From positions 1 to 45,840 of the IMG/VR virus record IMGVR_UViG_3300025120_000113: a stretch of DNA of 45,840 nt; one strand, written 5' to 3'. Below the pieces are notes generated by a model that searched no databases, was not told the DNA's origin, and saw only the letters and a program-made list of their open reading frames with translations. The translations under genes and the position numbers were made by a program. The first letter of the stretch is position 1; each line of letters begins with the position of its first letter. Positions 9,154 to 17,248 of this stretch are shown here, one piece after another. This DNA is from a virus.

Positions 9154-10047
9154 ATGTTAGGAAATACACAGCAAAATGAATTATTACGATTAGCCTCTCA
9201 AACACAGATGAGTTATGCTCAAATGCAGCAACAAGCCATAGCACAGAACGCTATGAGTGATGTAAAGAGTCATATTGAGGTGCCACAAGTCAATTTTTAC
9301 CCTTCAAGGCACCCAAATCCCAAAAAAGCGCGTAGAAAAGACATAAAACAGGCGTATAAACTGCTAAAACCGACAAAAAGAAGCATTTTTTCGCCTAGAA
9401 GATGGCTTTTTGGGGGTAAATATAGGTATAATACTAACACTATGAGGTGCGTTATAGACGGTGCAGACATAGATTATCTACTTAGAATGGCCGGAAATAT
9501 CTACGAACAGATAATAGATGAAGAAACAGGGCAATCTTTATGGGATATTTACTTCAAAAATCCCGTTACAGGAGAGGTAGAAGCCTTCGTAGCGCGTGAA
9601 AATGTTACAAGTGGGCGTAAAATGCGTGGTACATACTGCCCGGAACATCTACATTTGTATCATTTGCTGATAAAATGGGAGAAAGAAGAAGAAAAGGAAG
9701 AAGAGGCCAATACAGGCACATTGAGGGCTAAACTAAAAAAAGGGGTATCTACGGTAGCAGTACCAATAAGTAGCCTCAAAAGGAAGGATAATACACCACC
9801 TACACTTATAAAATACGAACCATTCTTTGAGATGTTGAAAAAAGACAACATACCCGTCACTCATTTTGCTAATTCCGCAACAGGAACCAACGATTTAGTC
9901 ATGATAGTGTTCGATATGCGTCAATTTCAAGCAGGTAACAACTCAAGAATGCTTTTTGACGCACTGGCTATGCATCAATTACAGCAAAACGCGGTTCAAT
10001 CTCAACCTTTACCTTTACCGACACAATCAAATGATGGGAGCGTATGA
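9154..10047 (+). CDS. unknown protein of the GTPase module (297 aa)
   Basis: Family not recognised. The N-terminus is Gln/Met-rich and likely coiled or disordered. Next comes a basic stretch (about 60-90, many Lys/Arg). A compact region (about 95-175) contains I-D-Y-L-L-R-M-A-G-N and Y-C-P-E-H-L-H, and a Glu-rich insert (about 172-185) separates it from a C-terminal domain ending in a Gln/Pro-rich tail. No membrane helix is evident. A GGTGA box lies just before the ATG, four bases after the GTPase stop. It may be a cytoplasmic partner of the GTPase, by position only. Confidence 0.7.
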   Translation: MLGNTQQNELLRLASQTQMSYAQMQQQAIAQNAMSDVKSHIEVPQVNFYPSRHPNPKKARRKDIKQAYKLLKPTKRSIFSPRRWLFGGKYRYNTNTMRCVIDGADIDYLLRMAGNIYEQIIDEETGQSLWDIYFKNPVTGEVEAFVARENVTSGRKMRGTYCPEHLHLYHLLIKWEKEEEKEEEANTGTLRAKLKKGVSTVAVPISSLKRKDNTPPTLIKYEPFFEMLKKDNIPVTHFANSATGTNDLVMIVFDMRQFQAGNNSRMLFDALAMHQLQQNAVQSQPLPLPTQSNDGSV

Positions 10048-10056
10048 GGTGGTATT

Positions 10057-10629
10057 ATGGTGTGGCCTTTTAGCAACCCTCAACAACCCGCACAAACAGG
10101 TGCAATGAATCTTGGATTAGGGGGAGGGCAGCAACAAGTCCCCATGCAAAACCAACAATTCGGCGGTCAACAACAATATGGTTTCCAATATCAAGCACCT
10201 CCAAGTGAAATGGAAATATTATCAGCCATGATAACGACCAATCCTATGATTGACAAATGGCTTTCCGATAATAATGGAGAGAATATGGGTATGGTTGTTT
10301 CACTTTTGAGTAGTCTTGTCGCGGTATCAGTTAATACAATGCTCGCTAATGCGCGTTTGGTAGAAGATGGTGATGGGTATAAATTTGATTTCAGCGGAGT
10401 GCAAGGATTACCCACTGTCGACAGCGTCACAATGTCCCAAACTCAACTTCTTAACAAAGCCTCGAACAATGTTCAGCAGAAAACAATGCAATTTCAACAG
10501 ATGGTTCAACTCGCTAATCAAGGAGTTATGCAAGGCATGCTGAATGATGCTATGGCAGACCCCGGCATGATGCAAAATGTTGGTGGCGGTCTTGGTTCGT
10601 TGGTGCGTGGATTAGCAGGCGGTCGTTAA
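10057..10629 (+). CDS. Gln/Gly-rich protein with hydrophobic core segment
   Basis: 190 residues. The N-terminus M-V-W-P-F-S-N-P echoes that of the gene at 8191. It is followed by a Gly/Gln-rich low-complexity stretch (about 15-50), a hydrophobic segment at about 85-105 (MGMVVSLLSSLVAVSVN) and a Met/Gln-rich helical C-terminus ending in Gly repeats. GAGGTGG precedes the ATG. Function unknown. It could be a membrane-associated or virion protein of the same module. Confidence 0.65.
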   Translation: MVWPFSNPQQPAQTGAMNLGLGGGQQQVPMQNQQFGGQQQYGFQYQAPPSEMEILSAMITTNPMIDKWLSDNNGENMGMVVSLLSSLVAVSVNTMLANARLVEDGDGYKFDFSGVQGLPTVDSVTMSQTQLLNKASNNVQQKTMQFQQMVQLANQGVMQGMLNDAMADPGMMQNVGGGLGSLVRGLAGGR

Positions 10630-10630
10630 T

Positions 10631-10867
10631 ATGGGTAGTATAGACTCTTTCTATACCGCGATGAGCGATATGACTAACTTGAAAAAGTCAGTTATCGTTG
10701 ACATGATTATGGTACAAGTTATCAGTTTGACGCTAGGGTGTTTCTTAATACTGGTTTTTTCCGGTCCTAAAATGTCTTCTACTGAATTAAGTTGGATTAT
10801 AGGCGCGCTATTCATTACTTTCAGCGGTGCCGGTATCGTCTATCGAAGACTCGCTAATCAAGGTTGA
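10631..10867 (+). CDS. small two-helix membrane protein
   Basis: 78 residues with two hydrophobic segments, about 21-43 (VDMIMVQVISLTLGCFLILVF) and 54-70 (WIIGALFITFSGAGIVY), a charged N-terminus and a short basic C-terminus. It begins two bases after the previous stop. Its last 60 bases overlap the convergent minus-strand gene. Holin-like size and topology are noted, but nothing specific supports a lysis role. Confidence 0.65.
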   Translation: MGSIDSFYTAMSDMTNLKKSVIVDMIMVQVISLTLGCFLILVFSGPKMSSTELSWIIGALFITFSGAGIVYRRLANQG

Positions 10868-11116
10868 CCATTTACCTATTGGGCATTTACTATTTTTTAA
10901 AATGGTTTTAGTTTTGACAAAACAACCGCAAAGAGTGCATCTATCGTGGTTTCTTTCGGGGCATTTTAAACAAATATTGTATCGACGCTCTCTTTCTGTC
11001 AAAGTGGCGCGTTTATTCATTAACATGTCCGCCGCGGCTCGCGAAAGACTTTTTGCCGTTGCTATAGATACAGGCACGCCTGCCACTTTTGGAGCGCGAT
11101 GAAGTTTCTTTCTCAT
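10808..11116 (-). CDS. Cys-rich zinc-ribbon-type small viral protein
   Basis: 102 residues on the minus strand, the only convincing gene in that direction. The N-terminus is basic. The second half contains C-L-K-C, C-T-L-C-G-C and S-K-C-P-I-G-K-W, a pattern I associate with small phage proteins ending in CPxGKW, probably binding one zinc. The ATG lies 37 bases from the divergent start of the next plus-strand gene. The 3' end overlaps the convergent membrane-protein gene by 60 bases. The plus-strand frame over 10868-11102 has no such features. Possible role in nucleic-acid or protein binding; function unknown. Confidence 0.7.
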   Translation of the reverse strand: MRKKLHRAPKVAGVPVSIATAKSLSRAAADMLMNKRATLTERERRYNICLKCPERNHDRCTLCGCFVKTKTILKNSKCPIGKWSTLISESSIDDTGTAESNE

Positions 11117-11153
11117 AGAAAGACTCTTTTGCTAACACTACTTGGTCTTTGCT

Positions 11154-11822
11154 ATGGCGGAGCGTATTGTTCGTGCATCTTGTAAATTTTGTCAAGACTC
11201 CGACCGCGATGGTTTAGAAGAAATGCTAACTCTTGGAATAATTACGCCAAAAGATTTGGATAAACAAAAAGGATGGCGCGAAGGTACTGCTGACAGACAT
11301 TTTCGTAATCACATGGGTGAATATCACATGGGCAGCAATAGTGAGTGTGGTTTTTGCGTATCTTCTAAAAGAGAGAATTTGGAAATGGCTTACTTCAACG
11401 GTTCCATGACAAGTCAACAGATAGCAGACGATTTACAGATACCCGAATCTAATGTTTATCACCATATCAAACATCATCTAAAACCTGTTGTGCAAAAAGC
11501 CGCGGCGGACATCATTCTTGTCGAGGCGGGTAATGAAATGCAAAGCCTTCGTGACAATCTTTCGCGAATCAACGGCGAATTAAGTCATTTCTTAGACGAC
11601 GCTGACCGCAATGACCCTCAATATGTTCGCAACATTGTAACGCTTCACAAAGAAGTACGCGAATCAATCAAAGATATGATGAGGGTTCAAGAAAGAGCCG
11701 CGGGTAATGTTACAGAAAATATGACAGCACAGACTATAAACATCCTCAAAGTTGAATTAGCAAAGGAAAGTCCCGAAGTGTGGGCTAGACTGCGCGGAAA
11801 ATTGCTAGGAGATGATGCTTGA
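11154..11822 (+). CDS. probable terminase small subunit (tandem zinc/HTH protein)
   Basis: 222 residues. Two similar modules are visible. The first has C-K-F-C (10-13) and ends H-F-R-N-H (49-53). The second has C-G-F-C (65-68), a helix-turn-helix (about 85-109, with Q-Q-I-A-D-D-L-Q-I-P) and H-H-I-K-H-H. The C-terminal half (about 120-215) is helical and coiled-coil-like, as in terminase small subunits that oligomerise. The role would be recognition of viral DNA and delivery to the large terminase. ATG 11154 is preferred over an upstream TTG at 11142. It sits upstream of terL in the same co-directional run, though five genes apart. A transcription regulator is the main alternative. Confidence 0.55.
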   Translation: MAERIVRASCKFCQDSDRDGLEEMLTLGIITPKDLDKQKGWREGTADRHFRNHMGEYHMGSNSECGFCVSSKRENLEMAYFNGSMTSQQIADDLQIPESNVYHHIKHHLKPVVQKAAADIILVEAGNEMQSLRDNLSRINGELSHFLDDADRNDPQYVRNIVTLHKEVRESIKDMMRVQERAAGNVTENMTAQTINILKVELAKESPEVWARLRGKLLGDDA

Positions 11823-13087
11823 TGGTTGGTGGCCCCGAAGGAAGTACCGCAGGTTTGCGTTTTAATCCGCGACAAAGTGCGGAAGAATTACAAGAAGATT
11901 CTAGCGTAGGTAGAGAAGACTCCGAAGAGCGAGCAAAGCACGATGCGAAAAAGCGTGAAAAGCAAGAAAAACGCGCTAAGATGATGCAAGGTCTGCAACA
12001 CATGAAAATCAAAGTACCTCAAAAGCATGAGGAAGACGAAGAAGATAGTGATATGAAAAGGCAGGCCGAAGCAGGTCAAATGTCCGGTCAAGTAGGTCAA
12101 AACGAAGCCAATGCCGGTGCTAATCCAAAAGGAGGGGGTATGAATATTCTACTTTCTACCACATCGTTTATTGACGATGCTTTTGACATGATTCGTAAAA
12201 AGCGTGGTGAACCTAAGTTCGACGACGAAAAGCCGAAGAAAACAACGACAGTAGAAACTCAATTGGCTAGAAGGCGTGCTAAGAAAGGTAAACGCGGTAA
12301 GAAAACTGTAACTACTGAAAAATTAAAAACAAGTAGAAGTGGTAAGAAAAAGCGTTTGAAAGCAGGTAAAGTGAGAACTCCGGCTCAAATGACTATATCC
12401 ACAGCAGGTCAAGCGCCTTACAGAACATTCGGTTTGATGGGAAGTAGAAGACCTTCTCCGACCGCTCCTATAACATTAACAACATCGACAGGCCGAAGTC
12501 AAGCAAGGGCTAGTTATCAAAACCCTAGAGATAAATTAGGACTAGATGAAAGACAGGCTATGCGTCAATCACAACCAACTCAAGATGTTACGCCGCCAAT
12601 ACCAACAGTAGTAGAAAGTGCAAGAATAGCCCGTACACCAAAAGGTCTTAAAAGAAAAAAACCACACTCAAAAGCAATAAGACAACCAAGAACTACCCAA
12701 ACTCCGGGAGGCGCGGAACACAGCAAAGACATCGCTCTCGGAGGCGGTGCATCCGCCATGGCCGCGGGTGGTATTGGTTCAACAGACGCTATACTTGCAT
12801 CCGAAGAGTTCTTGCATAAGCGCGCACAGAAAGTAAAGGTAGGAATATCACCCCGTGACCGCATTGAGTATAGACATCTAGTAGATAGATTGAATCATTT
12901 ACTTAGAAGACTGACGCGCAAAGAGGATAAGTCTATGCAAGGTGTTGACGGTAAATCATCGCCTAATTCATCGGGTGGATTGACATCTAACCCAACAGGT
13001 GCTACTGAAACTGACCCCGATGATGACGCAACTCGATGGGGTACTCACGGTTACGATTTATATGTTAGAAGGGGTGGTATATCATGA
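11822..13087 (+). CDS. basic low-complexity virion-type protein with internal start
   Basis: 421 residues, no recognised domain. Residues 1-105 are charged and Gln-rich. The central part is strongly basic (runs of K-K-G-K-R-G-K-K and R-R-R-A-K-K), consistent with nucleic-acid binding. The C-terminal part includes an Ala/Gly segment and a helical stretch with R-L-N-H-L-L-R-R-L. The start is ATG 11822 (TGATG overlap with the previous stop) or TTG 11819, both served by AGGAG. A second, stronger ribosome binding site occurs in frame at 12131. Likely a DNA-associated head protein, by composition and position. Confidence 0.65.
   Translation: MVGGPEGSTAGLRFNPRQSAEELQEDSSVGREDSEERAKHDAKKREKQEKRAKMMQGLQHMKIKVPQKHEEDEEDSDMKRQAEAGQMSGQVGQNEANAGANPKGGGMNILLSTTSFIDDAFDMIRKKRGEPKFDDEKPKKTTTVETQLARRRAKKGKRGKKTVTTEKLKTSRSGKKKRLKAGKVRTPAQMTISTAGQAPYRTFGLMGSRRPSPTAPITLTTSTGRSQARASYQNPRDKLGLDERQAMRQSQPTQDVTPPIPTVVESARIARTPKGLKRKKPHSKAIRQPRTTQTPGGAEHSKDIALGGGASAMAAGGIGSTDAILASEEFLHKRAQKVKVGISPRDRIEYRHLVDRLNHLLRRLTRKEDKSMQGVDGKSSPNSSGGLTSNPTGATETDPDDDATRWGTHGYDLYVRRGGIS
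12140..13087 (+). CDS. possible nested product from an internal start
   Basis: An in-frame ATG at 12140 is preceded within three bases by AAAGGAGGGGG, the strongest purine-rich ribosome binding site seen near here. The predicted start M-N-I-L-L-S-T-T-S-F reads like a genuine N-terminus and precedes the basic core. It would give a 315-residue form lacking the charged leader. Because Gly-Gly-Gly codons could generate the purine run by chance, this is suggestive rather than proven. Confidence 0.4.
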   Translation: MNILLSTTSFIDDAFDMIRKKRGEPKFDDEKPKKTTTVETQLARRRAKKGKRGKKTVTTEKLKTSRSGKKKRLKAGKVRTPAQMTISTAGQAPYRTFGLMGSRRPSPTAPITLTTSTGRSQARASYQNPRDKLGLDERQAMRQSQPTQDVTPPIPTVVESARIARTPKGLKRKKPHSKAIRQPRTTQTPGGAEHSKDIALGGGASAMAAGGIGSTDAILASEEFLHKRAQKVKVGISPRDRIEYRHLVDRLNHLLRRLTRKEDKSMQGVDGKSSPNSSGGLTSNPTGATETDPDDDATRWGTHGYDLYVRRGGIS

Positions 13088-13686
13088 ATTGGTGGATATT
13101 TTTAAAAGCAGGCAACAAAGAACAAGAAAGAATGTTTGATGAGATACGAGATAATTTTGCAGATAGGGCAATCGACGCCAACACTCCTTTTGGAGATGAG
13201 CGAGAAGAGAGGTTGAGAAGTATGGCTATGAACATTCTACCTAGACAAGAAAATGTCGCGAGAAGAAATATTAAATTAAATTATGACAAACCCGAATATA
13301 ATCGTTATGGCGCTATGCACCGAACTCCGTTCAACGAAGAGGGAGTAAAAGGCTCTACATTTGATGAACAAGCAGGTAGTGAGCAACCAACTCTTAGAGG
13401 GAATATAAGGCGTCTTATTGACCACGACAAACAAGGAGAAACATTTGAAGGTAAAAATAAATATGATGCTCGCAATCCTAGTTACAGACCCGGCGGTCTT
13501 GAAGATTTACCGGAGAAATTGAAAGAGATGCAAGCAGACGCTAAAAAGAAACAACAGGAAAGGTACAAGGGTCGACAAGAACAGCGTCAACGAATGACAC
13601 CTGCTGAAAAAAGAGAGTATCGAGGCGATGACCGTGGCCCGCGACCGTTACCAAAAGTAGTGGAAAGAAGTGATGATTTTCGTTAG
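13084..13686 (+). CDS. charged small protein with WxFLK N-terminus
   Basis: 200 residues. M-N-W-W-I-F-L-K-A-G-N at the N-terminus belongs to the recurrent W-x-x-L-x-K group in this window. The rest is hydrophilic, rich in Arg, Glu, Asp and Gln, and probably largely disordered with helical stretches near the C-terminus (E-K-L-K-E-M-Q-A-D-A-K-K). The start overlaps the previous stop (ATGA). No known domain. Likely an accessory head or packaging protein because it lies between the terminase genes. Confidence 0.65.
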   Translation: MNWWIFLKAGNKEQERMFDEIRDNFADRAIDANTPFGDEREERLRSMAMNILPRQENVARRNIKLNYDKPEYNRYGAMHRTPFNEEGVKGSTFDEQAGSEQPTLRGNIRRLIDHDKQGETFEGKNKYDARNPSYRPGGLEDLPEKLKEMQADAKKKQQERYKGRQEQRQRMTPAEKREYRGDDRGPRPLPKVVERSDDFR

Positions 13687-13703
13687 AGATGTGAGTTGAT
13701 TAA

Positions 13704-15518
13704 ATGAGTGACTTAATCATAAAAGGTAAAGGCGTCTACTATCGCGACGCTGATGGTGTTATGCACCCAATGTCTTTCCCACCGGAAGACTCCCCACATG
13801 ATAAAATATCACATTTTTACATCAATTCAATGACAGGTAATCCGTTTGAAGAGTTAGATGCTCAACACATAACCAAGTGGCCGATGAGTAGAGCGGCTGA
13901 AATAATGGCTAAAGAGATAATGGAACAAGGTCGAAACGGAGAGTATGTCAAAGATTTCGGTAGGGCTTTGATACACGCTAAAGAAGATATGAATGAAGCA
14001 ACTAAAAGATTTAACGCGACGAAAGACGAGTCGGGGGATTTAAGTCAAAAGTTACCAATACCGTTTCCTAGGGATAGAGGTTATCAATTGCATCCCGAAT
14101 ATATGAGTAATCATTATGGTTCTCATCAATCAAGAAGAATCCCTTCTAGTGACAGAAAAGTTAGGGATGACGAAGGCAGGTTAGTTAATAATCATCCTAA
14201 TAATAAACCTCATCAAACATTAGGTTTGCATCTTGAATCTGCCGCGCTACACATGGCTAATGAGTTGAATGATGTTAACAAAGAAAAAGGTTACAAAAGT
14301 ACAATAGGTGCTAAGCAGAATGTTATAGAACCTCAACAAATTACAGGAGGGGTTACAAGAAGATACTCTTCAAACGAGCGCGACCCTACTTCTAAAGAGA
14401 ATACAGTTTTCCCCTCTCATTACGCAGATGCTCATGCACAGACAGCCGCATACGGTCAAATAAAACCCGCAGATATTATTTCAGTATTACCAAGCGATTT
14501 CTTCGTCCCTTCTTCTTCGGGTAACATGTCGACAGAAAACATGAACAAATTTATCCGTATGGGTTACGACCAACCCACGGCAAGAAAAATGGCACGCGCG
14601 CCTGTTAACCAACTGATGTATGGTCGCGGTAGTGATGGTTCGCAAACAGGTTTGAGGATTGTCATGAACAACATGGAATCTATTTTAGGCATCAAAGAAA
14701 ACCCCGATGTCAAAAATATATTCACTAGGCATCAAAGTCATTTCGCGCCTTTAGTTCGAGGCGGTGATAGAGGTAGGAACAAAGCGGCTATTGAAATAAT
14801 GGCTATGCTAAAAACAGCCGAAGAGATGGGTATAAGCATGGATTCTCTAAATTCTTACCCCGCGGCTCCAAGTAGTGTGATGGACGGTTACAAAGAAGTT
14901 GCATCTTTAGAAGGTGGTAAACAACTCAACTTAGCCGATTTAGGTAACGCTGACTCACACCATGAGATGCGCGGTAAATTCAATACAGACTACGACCACT
15001 TACACGATTCTTTCCCGCCGCATCTTTCTAGCGGGACTTTTGATGTAAGCGAGTTTGAAGATTCTCCACCTGTTCGACCACCGGAAGAAGAGTTAACTGT
15101 TGAGCCGCCTGCTGAAACAACTCAAAGACCTTCTGCGATAGACCCGCTCGCTTCACTCGGTGGTTCAGCGACGGCAGGTTATAGCGGCTTTGCCGCGCCT
15201 ACTGCTAGTGGCTTTAGTGGTTTCAGTGGGTTTGACCCGCGTATACAAATGTCAAACGATGACCCTATGGGCATCATCGCAAATATCATGGAGAGGGTGC
15301 AACTTCATGAAGCAGGAGGTTCGTTGATAGTCAAATACGACCCGCTAAACAAGCACGATATGGAAAAACTCGCAGATAAAGTTGGTATGACAAGTGTTGA
15401 TGTAAGGGCTGTCGCGATGTCACTCGGAGATTGGAGTGTTGTCGCGAAATCTTTTAACACTACACATGATGTGGTGAGCATCATCAAGACTTCTTGCGGA
15501 GGTGCAATAAATGGTTGA
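13704..15518 (+). CDS. unknown head/packaging-region protein (604 aa)
   Basis: The N-terminus (M-S-D-L-I-I-K-G-K-G-V-Y-Y-R-D) looks like a small beta unit. A His/Asn-rich hydrophilic middle follows, then a Pro/Glu and Gly/Ser/Phe-rich linker (about 450-515, repeated S-G-F). The compact C-terminal domain (about 518-604) is helical, with R-V-Q-L-H-E-A-G-G and D-K-V-G-M-T-S-V-D-V-R-A-V-A, resembling a helix-turn-helix or tail-chaperone-like bundle. There is no membrane segment and no recognised family. The start follows a GTTGA box at a short distance, and the 3' end overlaps the next gene by eight bases. Confidence 0.65.
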   Translation: MSDLIIKGKGVYYRDADGVMHPMSFPPEDSPHDKISHFYINSMTGNPFEELDAQHITKWPMSRAAEIMAKEIMEQGRNGEYVKDFGRALIHAKEDMNEATKRFNATKDESGDLSQKLPIPFPRDRGYQLHPEYMSNHYGSHQSRRIPSSDRKVRDDEGRLVNNHPNNKPHQTLGLHLESAALHMANELNDVNKEKGYKSTIGAKQNVIEPQQITGGVTRRYSSNERDPTSKENTVFPSHYADAHAQTAAYGQIKPADIISVLPSDFFVPSSSGNMSTENMNKFIRMGYDQPTARKMARAPVNQLMYGRGSDGSQTGLRIVMNNMESILGIKENPDVKNIFTRHQSHFAPLVRGGDRGRNKAAIEIMAMLKTAEEMGISMDSLNSYPAAPSSVMDGYKEVASLEGGKQLNLADLGNADSHHEMRGKFNTDYDHLHDSFPPHLSSGTFDVSEFEDSPPVRPPEEELTVEPPAETTQRPSAIDPLASLGGSATAGYSGFAAPTASGFSGFSGFDPRIQMSNDDPMGIIANIMERVQLHEAGGSLIVKYDPLNKHDMEKLADKVGMTSVDVRAVAMSLGDWSVVAKSFNTTHDVVSIIKTSCGGAING

Positions 15519-17244
15519 ACAATGGGAACTAGATTGGAATAGTAGTATGATTAAATATGGAGAAGATGCGGGTACATTAGAATATATCTTAGCAAAAGGA
15601 GGCAACCTCTCCGATGTTAACTATGTTATGCTTGACCAACAGGACAGCGGTTGGGAACCAATTATCAAGGCTATCGCAGAACGCGACGACTCTCACCCCG
15701 ACATCATTCGGAAAAATATGGAAGCACAACAACCTTACGGCGTCGATGCAAATTATCGACCTGCTGTTCCGATGAATGTAGGTGGTGTTCAAGTCGCTGC
15801 TCAAAACAAAAATCAAGCAAGACAAGTATTAGGCGCGCAAAGAGTTAATCAAGCAAACCAAAATATAGAAAGCGCGCAAGCCGCAGGTCAATCACCTAGA
15901 GGTCGCGACTATGCTCAAACAGGTCAAAGACTTCGTGGTTTAATGCAAGGCGCGAAGAACATTGGAAGAGAAGTTCTGTCACCTGCTTACTACGGCGCTA
16001 CTGATGCTATGGGTAGAGGTATAGATAGAGCGGGTCCTGCTATGGCAGGTGCCGCGAAAGCAGGTGCAGGTGCAGTTGCAGGTGCAGGGCGTTTTTTAGC
16101 AGAAAAATTTCCGGGCGTAAAAGAAAGAATGGGTAACTTTGTTCAAGGCGTAGGCGATGTCGCTAGATATGGTAGAGAGGCGTATGACGCATCTAAAGAA
16201 CAAGGGAATGAGAGAAGACACGCTAAGGCTAGACGAACTTCTCTTAACAACGCAGTAGGTAGAATGGATGATGAAATGGCGAACATTAACAGAAGATACC
16301 CCGAAAATTCTCCTATTAGTGGTGAAAGTAGAAGAAATGCAATTCAAGATTTAACCAGTAGATACGGCAAAAATTTCAACATAAACCCCGAAGAAGGTAA
16401 AAATGTGCAACAGTCTATGCGGGCTGAATCCGAGAGTCTTAACACAGACTTACAAAAGCCGCGTAAACGCACCATAGGAAGAGCGTTACAAATGGGTAGA
16501 GATGCAAGAGATAATACCCAAACTCAAAATGAATTAGGCGCGTTAGGTATGGGTCAACGACCTCAAGGTGGAACGGAAGAAACAACCGCCGCAGTAGAAG
16601 AGCAAATGACTGAGGCATCGCCGGAAGCAAATACTAGTTCCATGACTGACGCTAAACCGGAAGAACCAACACTAGAAGGTATCGCTCCGACTACGAAAGA
16701 GCCGGAAGCGCCGTCACCTGTACCAACAGCAGCAGCACCGGAAGAGCCAACACTAGAAGGTATGGCTCCGACTACTGCTGATAACAACTCGACTACCGGA
16801 ACTTTTACCGGGCAAGATATGGCTCCGATGACACCTAGTGAGCAGTTGAAATACTACGGTGAGAATATAGCAAGTCATTACGGTGCCGAAGATGCCGGTC
16901 AAGAGTATGCTTCAAAAGATAGAAGAAGGCAAATGGCTAGGATTCATGCGAATGAAGAAGAATTCAAACCGGACTCATTCCCTAAAGGAGCGCAAGGACA
17001 AGCCGCGTCTAATATGCTACAATCTCTTGGTATAGAGATGGTTCAACTAGGTCACGCAGAAGACCAACAGGAAGCGGAAGAAATAATCGAGGATGCACAA
17101 CAAGGCGACGCGGAAGCAAGTAAGAAAGTGCAAGACACAAAGAACAAGGTTCCGGCTAGACCGAAAGGTAATAGAGTTATGCTATCCGAAGACAGGTTAG
17201 ATTCGCAATGGGATGCACTCTTAAAAAGGTTGGAAGTTAGGTGA
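15511..17244 (+). CDS. unknown protein with repeats and C-terminal WDALLKR
   Basis: 577 residues. A small N-terminal domain (about 1-75, W-E-L-D-W-N... I-I-R-K-N-M) resembles the C-terminal helices of the previous product. An Ala/Gly-rich amphipathic segment follows (about 165-205, A-G-A-A-K-A-G-A-G-A-V-A-G-A-G). Near 390-430 are two near-identical E-E-P-T-L-E-G-x-A-P-T-T repeats. The protein ends in S-Q-W-D-A-L-L-K-R-L-E-V-R, a C-terminal instance of the recurrent W-x-x-L-L-K motif. GGAGGTG precedes the ATG. Probably a virion-associated protein; function unknown. Confidence 0.65.
   Translation: MVEQWELDWNSSMIKYGEDAGTLEYILAKGGNLSDVNYVMLDQQDSGWEPIIKAIAERDDSHPDIIRKNMEAQQPYGVDANYRPAVPMNVGGVQVAAQNKNQARQVLGAQRVNQANQNIESAQAAGQSPRGRDYAQTGQRLRGLMQGAKNIGREVLSPAYYGATDAMGRGIDRAGPAMAGAAKAGAGAVAGAGRFLAEKFPGVKERMGNFVQGVGDVARYGREAYDASKEQGNERRHAKARRTSLNNAVGRMDDEMANINRRYPENSPISGESRRNAIQDLTSRYGKNFNINPEEGKNVQQSMRAESESLNTDLQKPRKRTIGRALQMGRDARDNTQTQNELGALGMGQRPQGGTEETTAAVEEQMTEASPEANTSSMTDAKPEEPTLEGIAPTTKEPEAPSPVPTAAAPEEPTLEGMAPTTADNNSTTGTFTGQDMAPMTPSEQLKYYGENIASHYGAEDAGQEYASKDRRRQMARIHANEEEFKPDSFPKGAQGQAASNMLQSLGIEMVQLGHAEDQQEAEEIIEDAQQGDAEASKKVQDTKNKVPARPKGNRVMLSEDRLDSQWDALLKRLEVR
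16659..16775 (+). repeat. duplicated EEPTLEG coding repeat
   Basis: Two copies of a roughly 35-base unit encoding E-E-P-T-L-E-G-I/M-A-P-T-T start near 16659 and 16741, differing at few positions. A weaker third echo (D-M-A-P-M-T-P) follows at about 16818. This is a Pro/Thr-rich linker that has expanded by duplication. Confidence 0.6.
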
Positions 17245-17248
17245 TTGA

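Noticed and set aside
10827-11102. Plus-strand open frame opposite the minus-strand Cys-rich gene
   Set aside because: It shows no domain-like composition, while the minus frame has a clear CxxC/CPIGKW pattern.
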